From CADEDH01 sp047971245 (GTDB taxonomy: Bacteria > Actinomycetota > Acidimicrobiia > Acidimicrobiales > SZUA-35), in NCBI GenBank assembly GCA_047971245.1, contig JBKDZN010000224.1:1-32399 (forward strand): a stretch of DNA of 32,399 bases. The letters run 5' to 3'. Of the stretch, positions 6,349 to 14,703 are shown piece after piece. The translations under genes and the position numbers were made by a program. Positions within the stretch are counted from its first letter, which is position 1. Every line of letters begins with the position of its first letter. The notes below the pieces were generated by a model. The model did no database searches. It was not told where the DNA came from and was given only the letters and a program-made list of their open reading frames with translations.

Positions 6349-8616
6349 ATGCCCCCCTGCCCGTCGCCTGATCCCGTCGCGACCCGACGACCGTCCGGAC
6401 GGTCCCGACCCGCCGTCCGCGCCGCCCGCCGGCCGCGCACCCCACCTGGTGTGGCCGGTGCCCTGGCCGCCGCAGTCGTGGCCACCGTGCTGGTTGCCGT
6501 GCCGGTCCGGCCGGCGGCCGCCGCGCCCGCTCCGACCGCACAATGCCACGCCACCCGCCTCCATGACGGCACCCACCGGGTGGGCTGGTCGGCCGGGCCC
6601 GGAGCCGATTACGTGGTCTACCGCCAGGTCGAGCCGTCGACCCGTCGCTACTGGCGTGGCCGGGTCGACGGCCCGGCCACCACCTGGGTGGACACGGGCA
6701 ACCCGGCCTCGGGGGCGACCCAGTACCTGGTTCGGACCACCCCGGACGGGGCCTGGGACCCGAGCCCGGCCGTCACCTGCCTGGTCGGCCCCGATCCGGT
6801 CCCGGTCGGCTCCGTCACCGTCGAGGCGGATCCGACCACCGGGGCCGTCCAGGTCCGGTTCCCCCATGTGACCGGGGTGGCGGGCTACAACCTCCACCGC
6901 CAGGCCGCCGGGGCCGAGCCCCAGTTCGTGCGCTGGACCAGCGCGGCCGCGGCCACCGGTCCCGACGGTCTGACCATCACCCTCGTCGACGACCAGGTGG
7001 CCCCGGGCACCACCGCCACCTGGTGGGTGGAGCCGACCCGTCACGCCCTCAACGGTGACCGGACGGCGTCACCGTCGCTCACCGTCACCGGCCCCGAACC
7101 GTGGACCACGGCCCGGATCGACGGCCGCTGGGAGCTGGTGCAGACCGCGGACCCGACGACGCCCGCCCGCTGGGAAGCCGTATCGGTCCGGGCCGACGTG
7201 CCCGCGTTCGCCCAGCTCGACCAGGCCGACATGGCCGAGGTGGCCACCCGGTTCAACGCGATCCGCCTCGTGCTCCACTGGTCGGACGTCCAGCCGACCC
7301 GGGATGCGTCCGTGGCCGATCACCTCGACACGACGATCCTGCCCTTCCTGCAGTGGGCGGACGCCGAAGGCGTCGACGTGATACTCGATCCCCTCCACCT
7401 CGGCGGCGGCGCCGAGGCCGGGTTCTGGATCCCCCAGTGGGCGTGGGACGACGCCTGGTCGGCGCCCCAGACCAACAACGACGGCACCGCGATGACGGCC
7501 ACCGCCCTCGACTTCGGAGGCGCCACGTCGGCCCCGGTGCAGGACCAGCACCACCCGAACGACTCGCTCGAGGTCCTGACCTGGAACGTTCCCGCCGCCG
7601 ACAGCCGGTATCCGGCCGCCGACCGGGGCCAGGAGCTGGCCTACCGCTATCTGGAGGACGTTGCCGACTGGCTCGCCGGCCATGAGGCCGCCGGGCTCGG
7701 CAGTGTGGCCGCCCTCGAACTGGTCAACGAGCCCCACCCGTACCGGGGGAACTTCTACGCCAACAGCGCCACCGCGGCCGAGATCCAGAAGGCGTGGGCG
7801 GCCGGTCTTCGGGACGTCCTGGCCGACAAACCCCTGGTGGTGACCGGGTTCTACGGCGGGATGCTGAGTGACGCCGATGCCGTGGCCCAGGTGTATCAGG
7901 CCGAACCGGTGGTGGACCACCTGGTCTACTCGGCCCACAGCTACACCACCGGGGTGGCCGATCCCGACCGGCCGGACGTCGACGAACTCCGCGACCACGA
8001 CAACGCTCCTGCGGACGGCTACGGCGATGCCACCGCAGCCAAGCCCTACTGGCGGGGGGCCAAGACCGGGGTCTCCGCCGAGTCCGACCGTCGGACCGGC
8101 TGCTACGGCAGCGACGCCACCTGGTCGGCGTCGAGCACGCCGCGGCCCTGTCCCACCACGGTGGCCGACACGGTCCGGGCCGAGACCCGCGACCGGATGA
8201 TCCGCAACACCGAGTCCCAGGACGCCGTGGCCCAGGCCGCCGGTATGCCCCTGTTCCTCGGTGAGCTCGGCGTCATCCCCTACGCCCGGCGGAACGGCAT
8301 CTGGAAGGGGTGGGGCCACGCCGAATTGCTGCTGTGCGACCGGGTGACCGCCCTGCACAGCCTCCACGGCGGCGTCGACAGTGCCGGCCGACCCCTCGAC
8401 CGGATCGAGGCGCCCAGCGGTCAGTTCGACGAGGTCTCGTTCGCGGTCTGGCACCTGTCCACCCGGGCCGGGGGCTTCGGCCTGTACGACCCGTCCACCG
8501 ACACCTGGTTGGACCGGGGGGAGACGGCCGGACTCGACTTCGGGGCCAATCCCGCCAACCAGGCCGTGGCCGAGGTGTTCAACCCCGCGGCGTCAACCCC
8601 GTGCGGGGCCGGATGA
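6349..8616 (+). CDS. Secreted glycoside hydrolase, GH5/cellulase-like fold
   Basis: A 755-residue exported protein. The N-terminus is Arg-rich, followed by a hydrophobic stretch and an Ala-rich cleavage region (PVRPAAAAPAP, about residues 45-65), a signal peptide. Residues about 65-260 look like two fibronectin-III-like beta domains (WSAGPGADYVVYRQV and similar). From about 280 a (beta/alpha)8 hydrolase is visible: FNAIRLVLHWSDVQP, DVILDPLHLGGG, LELVNEPHPYRG with the probable acid/base Glu461, and LFLGELGV with the probable nucleophile Glu639. This two-Glu, NEP-containing layout is that of clan GH-A, most like family 5. The glycan substrate (beta-glucan, mannan or a glycoside) is not decidable. 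An AGGAG ribosome-binding site supports the start. The gene converges on the next with a 10-bp gap. Confidence 0.82.
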   Translation: MPPCPSPDPVATRRPSGRSRPAVRAARRPRTPPGVAGALAAAVVATVLVAVPVRPAAAAPAPTAQCHATRLHDGTHRVGWSAGPGADYVVYRQVEPSTRRYWRGRVDGPATTWVDTGNPASGATQYLVRTTPDGAWDPSPAVTCLVGPDPVPVGSVTVEADPTTGAVQVRFPHVTGVAGYNLHRQAAGAEPQFVRWTSAAAATGPDGLTITLVDDQVAPGTTATWWVEPTRHALNGDRTASPSLTVTGPEPWTTARIDGRWELVQTADPTTPARWEAVSVRADVPAFAQLDQADMAEVATRFNAIRLVLHWSDVQPTRDASVADHLDTTILPFLQWADAEGVDVILDPLHLGGGAEAGFWIPQWAWDDAWSAPQTNNDGTAMTATALDFGGATSAPVQDQHHPNDSLEVLTWNVPAADSRYPAADRGQELAYRYLEDVADWLAGHEAAGLGSVAALELVNEPHPYRGNFYANSATAAEIQKAWAAGLRDVLADKPLVVTGFYGGMLSDADAVAQVYQAEPVVDHLVYSAHSYTTGVADPDRPDVDELRDHDNAPADGYGDATAAKPYWRGAKTGVSAESDRRTGCYGSDATWSASSTPRPCPTTVADTVRAETRDRMIRNTESQDAVAQAAGMPLFLGELGVIPYARRNGIWKGWGHAELLLCDRVTALHSLHGGVDSAGRPLDRIEAPSGQFDEVSFAVWHLSTRAGGFGLYDPSTDTWLDRGETAGLDFGANPANQAVAEVFNPAASTPCGAG

Positions 8617-8626
8617 GCCCGTTCGG

Positions 8627-9523
8627 CTACCGGGTGGGCAGGCCGAGCAGCCTGGCCGCGGTGACACCGTCGGCCACCGGCCGACCGGCCGAGTCGGCGG
8701 CCGCCACCGCCTCGGTGACGAGTTCCGCATTGGTGGGCTGCCGGTCACCACCGTAGAACTCCAGGCCCACGTGGAGGTGGCCACCGAGCGCCAACGCCGG
8801 GCCGATCACCGGGGAGCGTCCCAGATCGTCCCCCACGGCCGACACCGCCCACGCCAGCCCCGTCCCGTCCACGATCTCGAGGTAGGCGGCCAGGGCAGTG
8901 GGGGTGACCGGCAGGCCGAACGGGGTGCCGGTCAGGCCCCGGTCGGCGGCCAGGTAGAACTTGAGCAGGGCCCCCGGGGGTAGCCGTCCGGCCCGATGGT
9001 AGGCCACCACCACCCGGGCGAAGCCCGGTTCGTAGATGGCGAAGCTCGGCCCGAGACCATGGTCGCGGCACAACGCCAGCTGCTCGGCGATCTGGTCGAA
9101 CGTGTTCCGGTAGGTCCAGCCTCCGGCCGGCACCCCATGGTCGTCGAGGCGGCCGAGGTTCACGGGACCCGGGTCGCTGAGACTGAGCCGTAGCAGGCCC
9201 GACGCGGCCAGCGGAGCGATGTGGTCGTACCAGCCGGTGTCGGGCCCGAGGTTGATCGTCGGATACCACAGGGCGTCGGGCCGGTCGGCCAGGACCCGGC
9301 GCCAGATCCCGAGGTAGACCTCGGCGGCCTCCGCCCCGGACCGGCCATGGCCGGTGATGTGGTGGTGGACGATGGCCGCGCCGGCTTCGAAACAGGCCAA
9401 CGCGTCGGCCACGATCTCGTCGTCGCTGATCGGCACGTTCGGGTTGGTGGCTTTCGTGGTGCCACCGTTGACGGCGGCCTCGATGATCACGGGGCGAGCA
9501 GGGTCTCGGAGGGAACCGACCAT
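8627..9523 (-). CDS. BKACE-family (DUF849) beta-keto acid cleavage enzyme
   Basis: A 298-residue protein of the zinc-dependent TIM-barrel family that includes 3-keto-5-aminohexanoate cleavage enzyme (Kce). These enzymes split a beta-keto acid with acetyl-CoA to give acetoacetate and a new acyl-CoA. Motifs seen are IIEAAVNGGTTKATNPNVP at the N-terminus, AGAAIVHHHITG (metal-binding His pair), YPTINLG, and GGHLHVGLEFYGG near the end. The family is broad and no lysine-fermentation genes are nearby, so the substrate is unknown. The start at 9523 has GGAGG touching the ATG, too close for a normal ribosome-binding site, and a TAGACC -10-like box 6 nt before, so it may be translated without a leader. 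Confidence 0.85.
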   Translation of the reverse strand: MVGSLRDPARPVIIEAAVNGGTTKATNPNVPISDDEIVADALACFEAGAAIVHHHITGHGRSGAEAAEVYLGIWRRVLADRPDALWYPTINLGPDTGWYDHIAPLAASGLLRLSLSDPGPVNLGRLDDHGVPAGGWTYRNTFDQIAEQLALCRDHGLGPSFAIYEPGFARVVVAYHRAGRLPPGALLKFYLAADRGLTGTPFGLPVTPTALAAYLEIVDGTGLAWAVSAVGDDLGRSPVIGPALALGGHLHVGLEFYGGDRQPTNAELVTEAVAAADSAGRPVADGVTAARLLGLPTR

Positions 9524-9587
9524 CCTCCGGGTCTAGCACGGCCCGGCCGGCGCCGGCCCCCTGGCCTCCCGTCCCGCACACCCCGAC

Positions 9588-9593
9588 TAGGGT
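9588..9593 (+). promoter_or_regulatory. -10 box for the PAS gene
   Basis: TAGGGT lies 7 nt before the ATG at 9601, the spacing of a leaderless actinobacterial promoter. The space between the divergent starts 9523 and 9601 is 77 bp. Confidence 0.45.
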
Positions 9594-9600
9594 GACGAGC

Positions 9601-10029
9601 ATGGATGTGACACAGGGGGTCCTGGCGCACCTGGTCGATGATCTGGCTGACGCCGTCATCATCAGCGACGCCGAGGGAATCATTCGTTACTGGAACGGGG
9701 CGGCGGCCCGGGTGTTCGGGTGGTCGGCCGACGAGGCGATCGGCCAGTCGCTCGACCTGATCATCCCGGAGAAGCAGCGGCCCGCCCATTGGGCGGGCTA
9801 CGAGAAGACGATGGAAACCGGGATCACCCGGTACGCCGACGATCTTCTGCGGGTGCCGGCGTTGAACGCCGACGGGCAACGGCATTCCATCGCCTTCACC
9901 GTCTCGCTGATTCCGGGCGACGACGGCAAGCCGGTGGGTATTGCCGCGGTGGTTCGCGACGAGACGGAGCGGTGGGCCGAGGAACAATCCCTGCGCCGAA
10001 CGGTGCGTGAACTCTCGGCCGAGCGGTAG
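9601..10029 (+). CDS. Stand-alone PAS-domain protein
   Basis: A 142-residue protein made of one PAS (S-box) sensor domain: DAVIISDAEGIIRYWNGAAA, RVFGWSADEAIGQSLDLIIP, then VSLIPGDDGKPVGIAAVVRD and a short C-terminal helix rich in Glu and Arg that could be a coiled coil. There is no kinase, cyclase or DNA-binding domain, so it would have to signal by partner binding. The ATG at 9601 is preferred; a GTG at 9592 would add three residues but overlaps the -10 box. Ligand is unknown. It converges on the scramblase-like gene across a 332-nt gap containing one strong hairpin. Confidence 0.85.
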   Translation: MDVTQGVLAHLVDDLADAVIISDAEGIIRYWNGAAARVFGWSADEAIGQSLDLIIPEKQRPAHWAGYEKTMETGITRYADDLLRVPALNADGQRHSIAFTVSLIPGDDGKPVGIAAVVRDETERWAEEQSLRRTVRELSAER

Positions 10030-10286
10030 TTCGGCCGAGCGTCCAGGCGGGCCCGCGGGCCGAACGCCAGGATTTTTCCGCTGTCCGGCCCAGAACCCGG
10101 TATCAGCGGCACCCCGAGTGACTCAGGTGTAGTGACGGACGGGACCACCGGGCGTCTGGCGGGTTTCGATCCGTCGGTCGCGTCCGTCGGGGAACCCGGC
10201 CGTCCGGCGCGGGGCCGACCCGTCGTCCCCGCGGCGCGGTGGTCCTGCGCCGGTTGGGGGGAGTGTCCGGGAACCCATGCGGCGGC

Positions 10287-10320
10287 GTCCCACCCGGTCC
10301 TGGAACCGGCCGGGTGGGAC
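10287..10320. terminator. Bidirectional hairpin between convergent genes
   Basis: GTCCCACCCGG (10287-10297) pairs perfectly with CCGGGTGGGAC (10310-10320) around a 12-nt loop that can itself pair (CCGGT with ACCGG). It lies 41 nt beyond the scramblase-like stop and serves both directions. The rest of 10030-10361 shows no credible gene. Confidence 0.7.
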
Positions 10321-10361
10321 GGCCTACGAACCCCGCCGGGCCGGGCGGACCGTGCGGGCGG

Positions 10362-11270
10362 TCAGTTGCCGCTCGACTGCTTCAGGGTGGTGTCGATACA
10401 GAGGGCGCTGGCCACGATGAGCTGATGCAGCGGTTCCGGCGAGCGATGGTGGAGCTGGACCACATAGTTGTCGGCGGTGGTGAACATGGCCTTGGCCACC
10501 CCCTCCCAGGTCTTGGTGATCCGGGCGATCTCGGCCCCGTTGGTGTCCTCGATCCGGAAGTTCCAGGCCCGCCAGTTCTCGGCCTTGAGTTCACCGAGCG
10601 TCTGGCCGCCGGATTGGAGCGCGAAACGGATCTTGCCCATCACGTTCTGCTGGACGATTCGGCCGTACTCGTTGTCGGCCCCGTCCGACACGATCACCGT
10701 CGACTTCCAGATCGTTCCGGGGCGGGTGACCCGCAGCACGACCTGCCCGGTGGCGTCCGCGATCTCGAGGCGGTGGGTGAGCATCGAGTCGATGTTGGAC
10801 ACCAGGCGGGCCATCTTCCGCATGGTGCTCTGACCCACCTGGTTGACCATGGCGATCTGGTTGCCGTGCTGATCGAACACCAGGTACTGGTTGCTCAGCT
10901 CCACCAACTTGGCCTTCTGGTTGACGACCAGGATGGGCTCGGTGAGGACGGTGCCTCCGCCACTGGCCACCGGACCCTGGAGCCCGATCCCGGAACGGCC
11001 ACCCGCCGTCATCTGGCGGTGCACCCGCTGGGCGTGCTTGGAGTCGCCGACGGTGAGCGACCGCTCAAGCTCGTCGAGCCCGTCCTGCCCGTTCGCAGCG
11101 GCCGGTGGCGGCGGCTGGGCCTGGGTGGTGGGGGGCGGGGGAGCGCCCAGGGGTTCGGTGGTGGTCACCCCACCGTTGCTGACATGGTCGGTCCACGCGT
11201 TCCCGTCCCAGTAGCGGTACTCGTGACGCTGACCAGGGTCGGGATACCAGTTCGGTTCTTGATTGCTCAT
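10362..11270 (-). CDS. DUF2510 plus phospholipid scramblase/LURP-one-like protein
   Basis: A 302-residue protein. The N-terminus (residues 5-30: NWYPDPGQRHEYRYWDGNAW) is a DUF2510 motif, common in actinobacterial membrane or stress proteins. A Pro/Gln-rich linker follows (about 40-65). Residues about 100-300 resemble the 12-stranded scramblase/LURP-one beta barrel: TEPILVVNQKAKLVELSNQY, VFDQHGNQIAMVNQ, then repeating strands ending in CIDTTLKQSSGN. No certain membrane span is present, so lipid scrambling is not implied; bacterial members have no clear role. The ATG at 11270 is chosen because DUF2510 starts there. Its transcription ends towards the 10287 hairpin. Confidence 0.75.
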   Translation of the reverse strand: MSNQEPNWYPDPGQRHEYRYWDGNAWTDHVSNGGVTTTEPLGAPPPPTTQAQPPPPAAANGQDGLDELERSLTVGDSKHAQRVHRQMTAGGRSGIGLQGPVASGGGTVLTEPILVVNQKAKLVELSNQYLVFDQHGNQIAMVNQVGQSTMRKMARLVSNIDSMLTHRLEIADATGQVVLRVTRPGTIWKSTVIVSDGADNEYGRIVQQNVMGKIRFALQSGGQTLGELKAENWRAWNFRIEDTNGAEIARITKTWEGVAKAMFTTADNYVVQLHHRSPEPLHQLIVASALCIDTTLKQSSGN

Positions 11271-11351
11271 CGGTCGCACACCTGAAGCTTGACTGAAGGC
11301 GCGACCCGGCGGGCCGCCCGGTTCATGATGGCCGACAAATCCGTGATCGAG

Positions 11352-11382
11352 GCGTCGGGACCGAAGAGATCGGTCCCGACGC
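11352..11382 (-). terminator. Strong hairpin terminator after the PEBP gene
   Basis: A perfect 13-bp stem, GCGTCGGGACCGA (11352-11364) with TCGGTCCCGACGC (11370-11382), and a 5-nt loop. It begins 7 nt past the PEBP stop codon on the minus strand. Confidence 0.85.
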
Positions 11383-11389
11383 GCCGGCT

Positions 11390-11920
11390 TCACCGTTTGG
11401 CGTTGGCCACCAGGACCGCTCGGGCCAGGATGTGTCCGGCGATGTTGAAGTTCAGGAAGGCCGGGGTGGCCTCGGCCGGGACACCGATGTCGGCGACGTC
11501 GAGCGCATGTACGATGAAGAAGTAACGGTGCACCCCGTGCCCGGGAGGCGGGGCCGCCCCGACGAAGCCGACGGCGCCGCCGTCGTGGCGGTACTGGATC
11601 GCGCCCGGGGGCAGGCCGGCACCCTCGGCGTTGCCGACACCGGCGGCGAGAGCGGTCACGTCGGCGGGAATATTCGCCACCGACCAGTGCCAGAATCCGG
11701 ACTGGGTGGGAGCATCGGGGTCGAACACGGTGACGGCGTAGCTGAGGGTGTTCTCCGGGGCGCCGGACCAGCTCAGCTGGGGGGAACGGTCCTCGCCGCC
11801 CTCCACCCCGAACAGACCCGACATCTGGGGGAGCTGGAAGTTCTCACCCTCGGCGAAGTCCTGGCTGGTGACGGTGAAATCCGGGACCTCGGGTAGGCCG
11901 TAGAGGGGGTCGTTGCTCAT
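11390..11920 (-). CDS. YbhB/YbcL-type phosphatidylethanolamine-binding protein (PEBP)
   Basis: A 176-residue single-domain PEBP/Raf-kinase-inhibitor-like protein. The family signature is clear: SPQLSWSGAPENTLSYAVTV, FDPDAPTQSGFWHWSVANIP (the DPDAP and ligand-pocket region) and PPPGHGVHRYFFIVHALDV. Bacterial members are cytoplasmic or periplasmic; there is no signal peptide here. Function is poorly known (small-anion or lipid-headgroup binding). The ATG at 11920 has GGAG 6 nt upstream. It has its own promoter-like box and a strong terminator, so it is probably monocistronic. Confidence 0.9.
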   Translation of the reverse strand: MSNDPLYGLPEVPDFTVTSQDFAEGENFQLPQMSGLFGVEGGEDRSPQLSWSGAPENTLSYAVTVFDPDAPTQSGFWHWSVANIPADVTALAAGVGNAEGAGLPPGAIQYRHDGGAVGFVGAAPPPGHGVHRYFFIVHALDVADIGVPAEATPAFLNFNIAGHILARAVLVANAKR

Positions 11921-11956
11921 GGTGTGCTCCGTTCAGCGACGTCGTTGACGTGGGGG

Positions 11957-11962
11957 AGTCTA
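11957..11962 (-). promoter_or_regulatory. -10 box of the PEBP gene
   Basis: Read on the minus strand this is TAGACT, 36 nt before the ATG at 11920, leaving a leader that contains a GGAG ribosome-binding site. Confidence 0.4.
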
Positions 11963-12013
11963 GTGACCCGGCCGGAGCCGAGCCGGATGGTCGCTTGCGA
12001 CCGCCCGGGACGG

Positions 12014-12760
12014 TCAGGACGGTTGGAAGCCCCGGTAGCCGAAGGGCAGGGCGAGCCGGTGGGCGGAGAGGACCTCGGCGTCGGCCAGGAGATCGGGAGT
12101 GGGCCGGTCGACCATGATCCGGCCCCGATCCAGCACCACCGACCGTGGGCAGGTGGCCAGGGCGAAGGGGAGATCATGGGTCACGATGACCTGGGTCTGG
12201 GGCAGGCCCACCAGGAGCTCGGCCAGTTCGTGGTGGCCGAGTGGGTCGAGCCCGGCGGTCGGTTCGTCCAGGACCACCACCTCGGGGTCCATCGACAGCA
12301 CGGTGGCGATCGCGGCCCGCCGTTTCTCACCACCGCTGAGGTGATGGGGTGTCCGTTCCACCAGGTCGCCGGCCCCGACCGCCGCGAGCGCGGCGGCGAC
12401 CGCCCGGTCCCGACGCTCGGCCGGCCAGCCCAGATTGGCCGGCCCGAAACCGACGTCGTCGGCCACCCGGGACATGAACAACTGGTCGTTCGGGTCCTGG
12501 AAGACCAGGCCCACGCGCCGCCGGACCTCGGCCATCGATCCGTCGTCCACCGGGACACCACTGACGACGACCCGACCGGCCTGGGGGGTGAGGAGACCGT
12601 TGAGGTGCAGCATCAGGGTCGTCTTGCCCGAGCCGTTGGGCCCGAGCACGGCGACCCGTTCCCCGGCCTCGACCCGCAACGACAGGCCGTCCAGCACCGG
12701 CTCCGCCCGATCCGGATAGTGGTAGGAGACCTCGTGGATCTCCACCGCGGCCCCGGTCAC
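12014..12760 (-). CDS. cbiO: ECF nickel/cobalt transporter ATPase subunit
   Basis: A 248-residue ABC ATPase that powers the group I ECF metal importer. Walker A GPNGSGKTT (40-48), Q-loop LVFQDPNDQLF, signature LSGGEKRR (141-148), Walker B VVVLDEPTAGLDP (161-173) and switch His195 are all present. The GTG at 12760 is chosen over a longer frame to 12832: its GTGA overlaps the stop of cbiQ, giving translational coupling, and the protein then begins just before the first ABC beta strand. It is the last gene of cbiM-cbiQ-cbiO. Whether Ni or Co is carried is not decided by this subunit. Confidence 0.93.
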   Translation of the reverse strand: MTGAAVEIHEVSYHYPDRAEPVLDGLSLRVEAGERVAVLGPNGSGKTTLMLHLNGLLTPQAGRVVVSGVPVDDGSMAEVRRRVGLVFQDPNDQLFMSRVADDVGFGPANLGWPAERRDRAVAAALAAVGAGDLVERTPHHLSGGEKRRAAIATVLSMDPEVVVLDEPTAGLDPLGHHELAELLVGLPQTQVIVTHDLPFALATCPRSVVLDRGRIMVDRPTPDLLADAEVLSAHRLALPFGYRGFQPS

Positions 12761-13584
12761 CGGCCCGGACGCCAGGCGGCGACCCCGGCGAGAATCCACG
12801 CCGGGGCGCTGACCAGGACAGCTACCGACCACTGCCGGAGGGGGGCGATGGCCCGGTCGGGGTCGGGCATCACCCCGGTGTACCCCCGGGCCAGCATGGC
12901 CCGGTGGACGCGCTCGCCCCGCTCGTAGCTGCGGACGAACAGGGCTCCGGTGGCGGCCAGGAGGGGACCGGCGTCACCCAGCCAGCGGGATCGCATCCCC
13001 CGGGCCGTCATGGCCCGCCGCATCCGGGCCGCCTCGTCGCCGACGAGGTCGAGGTAGCGGAACATGAAGGCGACGATCGAGACGATGACGGGCGGGAGGC
13101 GGAGCCGGCCGAGCCCGGTGATCAGATCGGCGACCGGGGTGGTGGCCGCGACGACGATGCTGGCCCCGGCCCCCAACACGGCCTTGGCCGCGATGGCCGC
13201 CCCGGCCCCCAGGCCGTCCACCGACAGGCCGATGCCGGCCACGTTCACCTGCTCACCCCCGGCCACCAGGGGCAGGGCCAGCGCGGCCAGGAGGAAGGGG
13301 AGGACCACGGTCAGGCGGCGGGCGACCGTCCCGGGGGGAAGCCGGGCCCAGGCGATCGCACCGGCCAGCACCGCGAGGTCGCCGAGCAGGAAAACGACTC
13401 CGTGGCGGGGGGTGACCGCCATCCCGGTCACGAACCCGAGCAGACCCACCAGCTTCACCTCGGGGGCGAGGTGCCGGCGCCGGTCCTGCCCGGGATCGTC
13501 GGAGCCGGGGTGCGGTCCGGATCCGGGTGGGGGGTGGTTGGCACCGACCAGGGGAGGCCCGACCCCGCCGTGGCGTCCGCTCAC
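12757..13584 (-). CDS. cbiQ: ECF transporter T component, CbiQ/NikQ type
   Basis: A 275-residue integral membrane coupling protein. About six hydrophobic segments are visible. The two Arg-containing coupling motifs that dock on the ATPase are MTARGM (in RRAMTARGMRSRW) and MLARGY (in HRAMLARGYTG). An unusual Gly/Pro/His-rich N-terminal tail of about 40 residues, with several His, precedes the first membrane segment. The GTG start at 13584 overlaps the stop of the upstream gene as GTGA, and its own stop overlaps the start of cbiO in the same way, so all three genes are coupled. Confidence 0.9.
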   Translation of the reverse strand: MSGRHGGVGPPLVGANHPPPGSGPHPGSDDPGQDRRRHLAPEVKLVGLLGFVTGMAVTPRHGVVFLLGDLAVLAGAIAWARLPPGTVARRLTVVLPFLLAALALPLVAGGEQVNVAGIGLSVDGLGAGAAIAAKAVLGAGASIVVAATTPVADLITGLGRLRLPPVIVSIVAFMFRYLDLVGDEAARMRRAMTARGMRSRWLGDAGPLLAATGALFVRSYERGERVHRAMLARGYTGVMPDPDRAIAPLRQWSVAVLVSAPAWILAGVAAWRPGR

Positions 13585-14570
13585 CGGGCCGACGGGATGA
13601 CGGCCGGCCGGCTCATCCGGCGGGCCGCGCTCAGCATGCCCCCGCCCACCAGCACGGTCAGGGCCACACCGACCGTGCCGGCCAGGGCCAGGCTGGCCGA
13701 CTCGTTCCCGATGCCCTCGGTGGCGTAGTCGGCGAAGGGCCCCGACGACAGGGCGGGCTCGGTGTCGGGGGCCATGCCCTGATCCTGCGAGACCCGGTCG
13801 AGCCCGTCGGGGGTGTCAGCGGCGAACTGGCTGACCACCGCGGCCACCGCCAGGGTGGCGAACACGGCCCCGATGACGAAGGTCCGGGTGTCGACCCGGG
13901 CCCGGCCCGGTATCGGGGTGAGCGCCAGATCGCGCGCCCCGTAGACCAGATCGGGGCGGGTGGCCAGCACCGCACCCACCACCGAGCCGGTGATGACCGC
14001 CTCGACCACACCGATCAGGGTGTGGACCCCGACCATGGAGGCGAACACGGTGTCGAAGGGGACCGGGGCGGTGGCCCCGAACAGCCACAGCAGGGAGAAG
14101 GTGGCCGCGGCCAGGACGGTGGACACGCCCGCGGCCAGCGCGGCGGCGCCGACCACACCGCTGGCCCGGGCCGGCATCACCCGCCGCATCGCGACGAACA
14201 GGGCCCAGCCGGCGAAGGTCGGCACGATGGCCATGTCGAGCAGGTTGTAGCCGAGGGCGGTGATCCCCCCGTCGGCGAAGACGAGCGCCTGGACCACGAC
14301 CACCACGGCCACCACGACGGCGCCCACCCAGGGGCCGAGCAGGACCGCAGCCAGGGTGCCCCCCAACAGGTGGCCACTGGTGCCGGCCGCCACCGGCACA
14401 TTGACCATCTGGGCAGCGAAGATGAACGCGGCGGCCAACCCGGCCAGGGGGGCCTGCCGGTCCCCGAGTTGCCGCCCGCTCATCCGGACCGCCACGGCCA
14501 GAACGGCCACGCTGATCAGCGCCGTGACCAGCGCCACCGGGGGGCTGAGCAGACCGTCGGGGGCGTGCAT
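13581..14570 (-). CDS. cbiM: ECF metal-binding S component CbiM/NikM with C-terminal PDGLE domain
   Basis: A 329-residue membrane protein. The ATG at 14570 is chosen because CbiM/NikM proteins must begin Met-His: the N-terminal amine and His2 bind the metal; here the start is MHAPDGLLSP. The nearby ATG at 14579 would bury that site. The core (about 1-210) has seven hydrophobic segments with AAAFIFAAQMVNVPVAAGTS and TSGHLLGG, the usual metal-site motif. The C-terminal part (about 225-320) has two more membrane spans flanking DTPDGLDRVSQD, a PDGLE domain that replaces a separate CbiN/NikN. Both nickel and cobalt forms use this fusion. The Nur-like site upstream favours nickel; cobT in the window is a weak hint of cobalt. 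Confidence 0.92.
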   Translation of the reverse strand: MHAPDGLLSPPVALVTALISVAVLAVAVRMSGRQLGDRQAPLAGLAAAFIFAAQMVNVPVAAGTSGHLLGGTLAAVLLGPWVGAVVVAVVVVVQALVFADGGITALGYNLLDMAIVPTFAGWALFVAMRRVMPARASGVVGAAALAAGVSTVLAAATFSLLWLFGATAPVPFDTVFASMVGVHTLIGVVEAVITGSVVGAVLATRPDLVYGARDLALTPIPGRARVDTRTFVIGAVFATLAVAAVVSQFAADTPDGLDRVSQDQGMAPDTEPALSSGPFADYATEGIGNESASLALAGTVGVALTVLVGGGMLSAARRMSRPAVIPSAR

Positions 14571-14619
14571 GGCGATCATCGGGGCGGCTCCGGGGCTCCA
14601 GGATGCGGGTTGGCGGCTC

Positions 14620-14625
14620 AGCCTA
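14620..14625 (-). promoter_or_regulatory. -10 box of cbiMQO
   Basis: Read on the minus strand this is TAGGCT, 49 nt before the ATG at 14570. A weak -35 (TTTGCA) would fall inside the Nur-like site, so metal-bound repressor there would block the importer promoter. Confidence 0.4.
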
Positions 14626-14632
14626 CGCTTCG

Positions 14633-14656
14633 GTTGTTACTGCAAACAACTGGCAA
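14633..14656. promoter_or_regulatory. Nur-box-like operator between the metal importer and the Fur-family gene
   Basis: CTGCAA (14640-14645), 5 nt, then TGGCAA (14651-14656) matches the Streptomyces Nur box TTGCAA-N5-TTGCAA with two mismatches. Overlapping it is a perfect inverted repeat, GTTGTT (14633-14638) and AACAAC (14645-14650), with a 6-nt spacer. The stretch is the only AT-rich part of this divergent region. Binding by the adjacent Fur-family protein is inference. Confidence 0.55.
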
Positions 14657-14691
14657 TACCGATGGGTGCGGACCGCCCTGCCACCGGTGCG

Positions 14692-14697
14692 TAAGCT
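14692..14697 (+). promoter_or_regulatory. -10 box of the Fur-family gene
   Basis: TAAGCT lies 6 nt before the GTG at 14704, the spacing of a leaderless promoter. The Nur-like site sits 35 nt further upstream. Confidence 0.45.
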
Positions 14698-14703
14698 GGC
14701 CGG

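Noticed and set aside
7069..8454. 461-codon minus-strand frame inside the glycoside hydrolase
   Set aside because: Antisense shadow of a gene with signal peptide and GH5 motifs.
10132..10425. Small frame in the gap after the PAS gene
   Set aside because: It covers the bidirectional terminator and the end of the scramblase-like gene; no support as a protein.
14571..14703. Possible cobalamin riboswitch before cbiM
   Set aside because: The space is too short for the usual 180-200 nt element and no B12-box motif is visible; a Fur-family operator explains it better.
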